Notes under the pieces: model-generated
Seen by the model: the letters and a program-made list of their open reading frames with translations, nothing else
Told to the model about the DNA's origin: nothing
The model's database searches: none
Shown: in pieces, positions 58,003 to 64,000 of the stretch
How positions within the stretch are numbered: the first letter of the stretch is position 1
How the letters are laid out: the number at the start of each line of letters is the position of its first letter
Made by a program: the position numbers and the translations under genes
Assembly: GCA_038147755.1 (NCBI GenBank)
Contig: JAYQTS010000003.1
Location: 186,001 to 250,000 of the forward strand
From: UBA5951 sp012269555
GTDB taxonomy: Bacteria; Pseudomonadota; Alphaproteobacteria; Puniceispirillales; Puniceispirillaceae
DNA length: 64,000 nt
Reading direction: 5' to 3'

Positions 58003-58079
58003 CGGAGCGTAGCGCAGCCTGGTAGCGCACTACACTGGGGGTGTAGGGGTCGCAGGTTCAAATCCTGCCGTTCCGACCA
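58003..58079 (+). tRNA. tRNA-Pro (GGG)
   Basis: Acceptor CGGAGCG / CGTTCCG, anticodon stem CTACA/TGTAG around loop CTGGGGG (anticodon GGG), T arm GCAGGTTCAAATCCTGC, discriminator A and encoded CCA. 77 nt. Confidence 0.95.
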
Positions 58080-58238
58080 TTTTAAACCATTGTGAATTCT
58101 CATTTTTTCAGGGTATTAGACGAATTTGACGTTGTTCTTGAATTGCACCTTTGGCGTAACTTTGAGGTAGAAGAAGATATTAATATGTCATCCATATAAG
58201 CGCAGCGCTAGTTAGATAAATACTTATGTTAGTCCAAG

Positions 58239-59189
58239 TCAAACCCCTAACATTAACAGAATACCGCTCATAGTGAAGAAAGATAAAATTGTCATTACTA
58301 ACATACAAGCTGAGGCTTGGTCGGCCTCCCCAAAACGAGCTGCTAAGATTGGGTAAAGGGTCATTGCAGGTGTTGAGGCCATAATTATTGCCGCTTTACG
58401 CAAGTCATCATTGACTAAGCCAATACCCATAATAAATGGAAAAATCTTAAATGCTATAAAAACAACAAAAGGAAGAAAAATAAGCTTACCCAACACAATT
58501 CCATACATCTTAAAGCCATAGTTACTTAGTGTTACTCCAAAAAGAGTACCTCCAATAACAAATAAACATACCAATGCACCTGATTGAGCAATAAAATAGA
58601 TAATGTTTGTTACAAAATCCGGAATTTCTATATCGGTCAAAATCACTAGTAAACTAATTAATATGGCAATAACCAGGGGATTGGATACAAGACGACGTAA
58701 GATAATTACGAAGAGGTCCCATCCTACCTGTTTTTTTGATGAAGCATATTCAGCTAATATCAAGATTAATGGAATAATTATAAGATTTTCAACTAGCATA
58801 TTTAAGGCTAATGCCGTTTGAGCAACAGCTGGAAGGGCTAAAATTAATAATGGATATCCAACAAATCCACTATTTGCGCATGCCATACCTGCAGCATTAA
58901 AAACGCTAGCAGTTGGATTAGTACCCCAAAGATAATTAGAAATCAAATAACCCAAAATGAGTACAATTATTGTGGCTATTAAATAAGGTAGTAAGTAATT
59001 CAAATTTATAATTTCGCTTGGGACTTGATTTGAAAGCGCATTAAAAATAACAGCAGGCAATGCAAAATATAAAACATAACTAATGAGTAAGTTTAATGTA
59101 TTGCGGTTAAGAAACTGCCACCTTAATGAAAGATAACCAATTGATATAATGAAGAATAATGTCCCTGTTATAGATAAGACTGAAATCAT
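58239..59189 (-). CDS. AEC (auxin efflux carrier) family transporter
   Basis: 316-residue integral membrane protein with about ten hydrophobic helices. NAAGMACANSGFVGYPLL and the C-terminal AAIIMASTPAMTLYPILAAR are the AEC family motifs. Likely exports or takes up small carboxylates; substrate cannot be told. No neighbour gives a clue. Confidence 0.85.
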   Translation of the reverse strand: MISVLSITGTLFFIISIGYLSLRWQFLNRNTLNLLISYVLYFALPAVIFNALSNQVPSEIINLNYLLPYLIATIIVLILGYLISNYLWGTNPTASVFNAAGMACANSGFVGYPLLILALPAVAQTALALNMLVENLIIIPLILILAEYASSKKQVGWDLFVIILRRLVSNPLVIAILISLLVILTDIEIPDFVTNIIYFIAQSGALVCLFVIGGTLFGVTLSNYGFKMYGIVLGKLIFLPFVVFIAFKIFPFIMGIGLVNDDLRKAAIIMASTPAMTLYPILAARFGEADQASACMLVMTILSFFTMSGILLMLGV

Positions 59190-59518
59190 TTAAGGTGTTT
59201 TCTTTTACGCTGGGTGTATACGTATTTTTATTAAAATGCGAATACAATAACAAATTTTATAATCATGTACATAAGTTTAATTGCTCTCTAGAAATTCAAA
59301 AATCAGAAAAACAGTTTTAGATACATGAATATATGTAGTGTATGTCTTCCATTCGCTACGTAAGGGGAGGGAGATGATAACCCATTTCTGTTCACTCCGT
59401 TTTGAAAGTGACCGAATTGTTTGGCTCAATTATAGCGCACTAGGAGTTAGTAATATGGCATTAATATATGAACTAGTTAGTGTTAATCAGCATACTAGTT
59501 TGTACTTATGTGTAGTAG
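59190..59518. other. 329-bp spacer, no gene seen
   Basis: Holds the upstream region of the AEC transporter and the downstream end of the ABM-domain gene. An open frame at 59338-59607 runs antisense into that gene and has no family features. Confidence 0.5.
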
Positions 59519-59821
59519 TCAGTCGGAAAATTCCTGATGTATTATTGCCCCAGAGTATGCTTTACAAACGTTTTCTTCATCTAGACGAACACAAAGATGT
59601 TCAATAACCTCAATCATATTGTGAGGTCCATTTACGTAGTCCATGAATGCATCTATTGAGTTCCACTCGTTTATTACCAGCAGCTGCTCTTCTCTTGTAT
59701 GAACAATGCTATAAACGTTCAGTCCTTCAACACCATCTTCGCGACTTTGTATAATTAAATTAGTAATTTCATCAACTGCACCTTCTTTTGGGGTCACAGC
59801 TATTACGCTCATCATTTTCAT
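59519..59821 (-). CDS. antibiotic-biosynthesis-monooxygenase (ABM) domain protein
   Basis: 100-aa dimeric ferredoxin-like fold protein. MSVIAVTPKEGAVDEITNLI, LNVYSIVHTREEQLLVINEW and the late NMIEVIEHL are the pattern of YgiN/ABM quinol monooxygenase-type proteins. Reaction unknown. Confidence 0.78.
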   Translation of the reverse strand: MKMMSVIAVTPKEGAVDEITNLIIQSREDGVEGLNVYSIVHTREEQLLVINEWNSIDAFMDYVNGPHNMIEVIEHLCVRLDEENVCKAYSGAIIHQEFSD

Positions 59822-60333
59822 AAATTAAACTCCAATATTTCGTCTTTTATTCTGTTATTGCTTCTTCACTCTCTTTTTAGGAGAGGGTATATTAGCAATT
59901 CAGAATAATATTATAGCATTATTGGTTGATTAAAAGATAATTTAGTAACTTTAACGAGACTATGGAAGACTTTTCGTGAATTGAACTTCTTATTGTCGTC
60001 CTAATACCCGTGAGTGGAGGAAAGTGTTTGGAACAGGTCGCTCACATATACCCCTAAAACTGGTAATTACAGGTCTTTCTGTTTGAACATTTAGTTCACC
60101 TAAAAGAGGACAGCACAGAGGCTGTCCAAGTTTAGGGAGGAAATATGCGTAAATGTAATTACGACTATCTCCTGTTAATTTTAGCCTTTGTCTTTTTTTT
60201 GTTCCGAATTTGATTATAATCTTATAATATTCATAGAGAATATAGGATAACTTATAAATTTTGAATAATGTTACATAATAAACAGGTAAACTTGTCTTTT
60301 AAAATATAACAGATAGAGCGGCGGAGAAGGTAC
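59822..60333. other. 512-bp spacer with one possible micro-ORF
   Basis: No standard gene. Contains GGGAGG and a 22-codon ORF at 60145-60213 (listed separately). The rest is AT-rich upstream DNA of the GFA-family gene. Confidence 0.5.
60145..60213 (+). CDS. possible 22-residue hydrophobic peptide
   Basis: ATG 60145 follows GGGAGG by 4 bp. The peptide MRKCNYDYLL-LILAFVFFLF reads as a positively charged start plus a membrane segment. A T8 run inside it means that one lost or gained base would change its end: removing one T gives a longer 34-residue form with FVFFCSEF, lipoprotein-like. No homologue is recognised. Confidence 0.35.
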   Translation: MRKCNYDYLLLILAFVFFLFRI

Positions 60334-60783
60334 TTGAGTAAACATATTGGAGGTTGCCATTGTGGAGCTATTAAATTGGAAACTGACCTTAATCCAATGG
60401 TAGTAAATTTATGCAATTGTAATAGGTGCAGAGTATTAACGGGTTCAGTTGCCATTGCAGCATTATACTCAGATGAAGAGATTAATATAACGGGTGAAAC
60501 AAAGACCTACAATTATGTTGGTGGAAGTGGAATGGAGGTAGTTAACCATTTTTGTCCTAATTGTGGTTGTAGGATCGTTTCAATTGCAGAAGCATTTCCT
60601 GGTATGGGCGCCTATCCTGTCGGTATATTTGAAAAGTCTACTGAATTTATTCCTAGAAGCGAAATCTTTACAAATTATAAGTTACCTTGGTTGCAAAACG
60701 ATGGGTGTATAGAGGAGAGCTTTGAAGAAGCTGCCGTTGGTGAACGTTTGATGCTTCTTTTAGAAGAATTAGAAAATAGATGA
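60334..60783 (+). CDS. GFA (glutathione-dependent formaldehyde-activating)/CENP-V family protein
   Basis: 149 aa, zinc-binding MSS4-like fold. Metal ligands: GGCHCGAI, NLCNCNRCR and FCPNCGCRI. TTG start with GGAG 7 bp upstream. The family includes enzymes acting on glutathione adducts, but reaction is not predictable here. Confidence 0.88.
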   Translation: MSKHIGGCHCGAIKLETDLNPMVVNLCNCNRCRVLTGSVAIAALYSDEEINITGETKTYNYVGGSGMEVVNHFCPNCGCRIVSIAEAFPGMGAYPVGIFEKSTEFIPRSEIFTNYKLPWLQNDGCIEESFEEAAVGERLMLLLEELENR

Positions 60784-60889
60784 ATATCCACGTCTATCTT
60801 AATAGAAATTTTGGAACAATTTTGATCAAAATAAATTATAAAAATCAATTAAATAAAAAAAGTTATTCATGTTATAAGATAATTTAGCT

Positions 60890-62308
60890 TTAGTTTCCTA
60901 AAATTGCTTTAACCTCTAGAAACTCTTCTAAACCCCATTTTTCTTTTTCACGTCCATTTCCTGATTGCTTATATCCACCAAATGGTGCGTAAGCTCCTCC
61001 TGAAGTGTAATTTATATGAACCTGGCCAGCGCGCAGTTTTCTGGCAATGAAGTTGAGCTGCTCTTTGTCTTTTCCAGAAATGTAAGCTGCCAATCCATAT
61101 TCTGTGTCATTAGCAATGAATATAGCATCCTCAATATTTTTATAGGGTATAATAGATAGAACTGGTCCAAATATTTCTTCTTTTGCTATCTTCATGTTAT
61201 TATTAACTTCACCAAAAATGGTAGGTTTTATGTAATAACCCACCTTTAATCCATTTGGCTTTCCCATACCTCCTGAAAGTAACCTTGCTCCCTCATCTAT
61301 GCCAATTTGAATAAGTTTTTGTACTTTTTCAAATTGAATATTACTCACTACAGGGCCAATTATTGTAGTATCTTCGTTTGGGTCTCCTACAATTATATTT
61401 TCAGCTTCTGATACTGCAATTTCATAAGCATCATTTTTTCTAGATATCGGGACAAGCATCCGTGTTGGTGAATTACATGATTGCCCTGTATTTTCCATAC
61501 ATTCTTGAACACCTTTTCTGATTGAAGTTTCGAATAATTCATCATCTAGAATAATATTTGCTGACTTCCCTCCTAACTCTTGACTAACTCTTTTAACGCT
61601 ATCAGCGGATGCTTTGGCTACTGAAATGCCTGCTCTTGTTGAGCCTGTAAATGACATCATATCGATCCCAGGATGTGAAGACATTGCTTCTCCAACGATT
61701 TGACCGGTGCCATTTATAAGATTAAAGGCACCTTCTGGAACTTTTGCTTCATCAAGTATCTCACAAATAACAAGTGCGGAAAGAGGTGCAATTTCAGATG
61801 GTTTTAAAATAGCTGTGCAACCTGACGCAAGGCAGGGGGCAAGTTTAGATAAAATCTGATTAATCGGCCAGTTCCACGGGGTAATTAATCCACACACCCC
61901 TATGGGCTCATGTCTGATTATGAAATCCCGATATTGATATTCTGTTTTATGTGAATTGAGAGCTTCTATAGCTGCTTTAAGATGTGCTAGACCAACTTTT
62001 GCTTGGGAGTTAACAGCAAGATGCTTTGGAGCACCCATCTCAAATTGAATAGCTTGAGCAACGTCTTCTAACCTTCGTTTATAAATTTCTCTTATTGTAG
62101 TCAATAAATCTAATCGATGTTTAATAGGGAGCTGTGAATAACTATTAAATGAATGGCGTGCGGCTATCACAGCCTTTTCTACATCTTTTTCATTCCCAAG
62201 CGTAATTGTTCCAAGACTTTTTTCTGTAGCTGGATTAATAATATGAAGTTCGTCAGTACTATCTGATTTTACCCATTTGCCATTTATATAAAAATCATGT
62301 TTTTGCAT
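60890..62308 (-). CDS. NAD(P)-dependent aldehyde dehydrogenase
   Basis: 472 aa. FITPWNWPINQ region (GLITPWNWPINQILSKLAPC), LKPSEIAPLSA, FTGSTRAG, catalytic Glu in SQELGGKSANI and Cys in NTGQSCNSPTRM, then KEEIFGPVLSIIPY. Resembles ALDH families acting on aliphatic or betaine aldehydes; substrate uncertain. ATG 62308 with GAGAG upstream preferred over TTG 62314. Confidence 0.93.
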   Translation of the reverse strand: MQKHDFYINGKWVKSDSTDELHIINPATEKSLGTITLGNEKDVEKAVIAARHSFNSYSQLPIKHRLDLLTTIREIYKRRLEDVAQAIQFEMGAPKHLAVNSQAKVGLAHLKAAIEALNSHKTEYQYRDFIIRHEPIGVCGLITPWNWPINQILSKLAPCLASGCTAILKPSEIAPLSALVICEILDEAKVPEGAFNLINGTGQIVGEAMSSHPGIDMMSFTGSTRAGISVAKASADSVKRVSQELGGKSANIILDDELFETSIRKGVQECMENTGQSCNSPTRMLVPISRKNDAYEIAVSEAENIIVGDPNEDTTIIGPVVSNIQFEKVQKLIQIGIDEGARLLSGGMGKPNGLKVGYYIKPTIFGEVNNNMKIAKEEIFGPVLSIIPYKNIEDAIFIANDTEYGLAAYISGKDKEQLNFIARKLRAGQVHINYTSGGAYAPFGGYKQSGNGREKEKWGLEEFLEVKAILGN

Positions 62309-62314
62309 TAGCAA

Positions 62315-62685
62315 TCTCTCTAAAAATTAAAAAAGATAATTTTATATTTACGTTTTAACATTAAGAAAAATATTTAAAAAATATAAACAACTTTTTTTAA
62401 AAAAGCCTAGACTAATAATTTTTAGAAAATAAACATTTATTTTTAGGGATAACAAATTATTTTTAATGCTTCAAAGTAATTTTGTAGATTTATTGTTAGT
62501 TAATAGTAAGTAGTGGTAATCTAATAATTTGTTAGTTTATTTCGGATTTTGAGTGATATCAAAACCAGTAATAAATAATTTTTCCTTTTATTCTTTTTAT
62601 TTTTTTAAAAAACTATTTTGATTTTAGATATTGAAATAATTCAATTCTAAGAAGAAAAATAGTATTTCTTTAGGTTTAAGTTTAA
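62315..62685. other. 371-bp AT-rich spacer, nothing seen
   Basis: Very A/T-rich divergent region between the aldehyde dehydrogenase and a membrane protein gene. Probably holds promoters for both; no gene, RNA or repeat stands out. Confidence 0.5.
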
Positions 62686-63106
62686 ATGGATGCTTTGATA
62701 TTTACAAAATTTGGTGTGTTATTCATGATCCATGTTGGTTTGTTGTTCGGGTTAAGAAAAATAGCCTTTTTCTACAGAGAAAATTTTTTTTTCTTGAATT
62801 TTTTCCGAAGACAGACATACGACTTATCGCTTAATTTAATCTTTCTTATTGGGTTAACAATTCTCACAATAAGTTTTTTTTGCATTTGAAAAAAGCAAAT
62901 TCACATTTTACGTTTTAAATGCAGCATTTTTATCTGTTTGGTTCGTTGAATTAGCAGTAATATCAGGAAAGCGTTTTTTTGTACCACTTTTTGGTGATGA
63001 TTTACCAAAAGAATTAAGTATTTTTGTTGGATTTATTTTGGCAATGAATGGTGGGTATTTTACCTTAATGTTTATACAAAGGTTATTTAGCAGTTCATCT
63101 TTTTGA
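62686..63106 (+). CDS. small multi-span membrane protein, unknown (one frameshift)
   Basis: Starts MDALIFTKFGVLFMIH. The T8 run at 62874-62881 has one base too many; removing it joins SFF to AFEKSKFTFYVLNAAF and VWFVELAVISGKRFF, ending FSSSSF at 63106. Restored about 139 aa with about four hydrophobic segments. No family recognised. Confidence 0.55.
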
Positions 63107-63116
63107 GGTAATTTTA

Positions 63117-63335
63117 ATGGATAATAAGACGATTTGTGAAATATTTGAGGCCTCAAAAAGCGCTTCGGATTTTAAAAAATCTTTTATGTGTGCTCAAGAA
63201 TCTTTGCATGAAGGGTTATTGAATAGCCCCTGGCCTATTTTCATTTATGCTTTTAGTGTTCTCTTTGTAATGTTTTTGGTCCAACGTTCTGCGACAAGAC
63301 ACATAAAATCTAGTAAAGACAAAAACGTCGGTTGA
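63117..63335 (+). CDS. small membrane protein, unknown
   Basis: 72 aa: a polar N-terminal half (ICEIFEASKSASDFKKSFM), one hydrophobic helix (IFIYAFSVLFVMFLV, about residues 41-55) and a basic tail. 10 bp after the preceding membrane protein, so likely the same transcript. Confidence 0.55.
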   Translation: MDNKTICEIFEASKSASDFKKSFMCAQESLHEGLLNSPWPIFIYAFSVLFVMFLVQRSATRHIKSSKDKNVG

Positions 63336-63441
63336 GAAATTTCTTTTTATTAAGTATATTATATCCTCTACAAATTTTTTTGTCGGTATTAGGTAAAAAG
63401 TCTTGTTCAGTTTAGAGAAAGACAAATGATGAGATTGGAAA

Positions 63442-64000
63442 TCAAAAAGTAGATATTTTGGAAATATAATTTAAATTATCTAATATTTTAATCGCCTGTT
63501 TTTCAGGAGATGAACTATTTAGCTTTAGATAACCAGCCTTGTATTTAAAGAAACCATCTTTGTCTGTATACACTCCTATATCAGATAAACCGATATCTTG
63601 AGAATTATTTAATTGATGGTTTTTAAATAATATAAAGTCTATTATCTCTTGCATAGCTCTATTTTCATGAACAAAATCAGGAAAAAATTCTAGTGTATTT
63701 TTGTTTATTGGTTTAGATAACTGGTCTATATTTTCTGAAGTAAGAATATTTAGAATTTGATTTAATTTCTCAGTAGTTTCCCGCATAATTATATCCAAAT
63801 CCCGATAAGGAAGTGTTTCCTGAACTTCTTTTAGCTCCGCGTTTAGCAAAGAAATCTCAGGAAGAGACTGGTCAAATAATACGATGCCTTCCTTACTATT
63901 TAATATCGTGTCTATTAAAGCTATCCCATTTTGTCTGGCATTCCTTATTTGGGTTTGTAAATCTGAGATTAAAATAAGATTATTTTCCGATACCTCATCA
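63442..64000 (-). CDS. hypothetical protein (5' end outside window)
   Basis: The minus-strand frame stays open to the window edge. Visible: GIALIDTILNSKEGIVLF, LNAELKEVQETLPYRDL, ETTEKLNQILNIL (helical, probably coiled-coil). The C-terminal part (SDIGVYTDKDGFFKYKAGYL) is a beta-rich domain. No family is recognised. It converges with the small membrane protein gene. Confidence 0.5.
   Translation of the reverse strand, partial: DEVSENNLILISDLQTQIRNARQNGIALIDTILNSKEGIVLFDQSLPEISLLNAELKEVQETLPYRDLDIIMRETTEKLNQILNILTSENIDQLSKPINKNTLEFFPDFVHENRAMQEIIDFILFKNHQLNNSQDIGLSDIGVYTDKDGFFKYKAGYLKLNSSSPEKQAIKILDNLNYISKISTF

Noticed and set aside
58003..58238. tRNA-Pro as a second integration site
   Set aside because: No second copy of its 3' end was found downstream by eye, and no island-type genes follow directly.
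59338..59607. 89-codon plus-strand ORF
   Set aside because: Runs antisense into the ABM-domain gene and shows no conserved residues.

Overview
This window reads as one continuous stretch of an AT-rich alphaproteobacterial chromosome, probably from a marine, streamlined lineage such as a low-GC SAR116 relative. That placement is inferred from gene order and base composition, not from a marker-gene tree. Gene neighbourhoods typical of Alphaproteobacteria include fabZ-lpxA-lpxI-lpxB, trpGDC-moaC-moeA-lexA, the full nuoA-N operon followed by birA-coaX-rnj, and nrdR-ribD-ribE-ribBA-ribH-nusB next to ubiquinol-cytochrome c chaperone-DUF177-plsX-fabH-ihfA-merR.

Layout. 1-3.2 kb: lipid A synthesis. 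3.2-6 kb: gltA and gltX on the minus strand. 6.2-11.1 kb: a minus-strand trp/molybdopterin/lexA operon with an SOS box before lexA. 11.3-12.4 kb: L13-S9. 12.7-16.1 kb: accessory enzymes (Old Yellow Enzyme, alpha/beta hydrolase, zeta-class GST, CoxG-like protein). 16.3-19.4 kb: hom and recJ. 19.5-22.6 kb: tRNA-Glu followed by a roughly 3-kb island bounded by a 17-bp copy of the tRNA 3' end, carrying a secreted serine hydrolase and a membrane-bound class III cyclase. 22.7-29 kb: two stand-alone cyclic-nucleotide-binding proteins flanking a truncated hemoglobin, a periplasmic ClpP-like protein, a LysR regulator, betaine-homocysteine methyltransferase, a cupin, a beta-hydroxyacid dehydrogenase and a periplasmic histidine phosphatase. 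29.3-43.6 kb: complex I. 43.6-57.9 kb: housekeeping genes for cofactor, riboflavin, serine/glycine and lipid metabolism. 58-64 kb: tRNA-Pro and a looser accessory region.

A feature of the sequence itself matters for every reader. About twenty-four single-base frameshifts, mostly in short homopolymers, interrupt otherwise conserved genes, including indispensable ones (gltA, lexA, nuoC, nuoG, nuoI, glyA, coaX, ribBA, ribH). In each case the adjacent frame restores the family's expected residues. I therefore treat them as sequencing or assembly indels and give the restored gene spans. Most are lost bases (about 17 of 24).

The most interesting non-housekeeping signal is the tRNA-Glu island and the cyclase / cyclic-nucleotide-binding / hemoglobin neighbourhood that crosses its right end. 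It suggests a small cAMP-type signalling module linked to oxygen or NO chemistry, which I infer from gene content and adjacency only.
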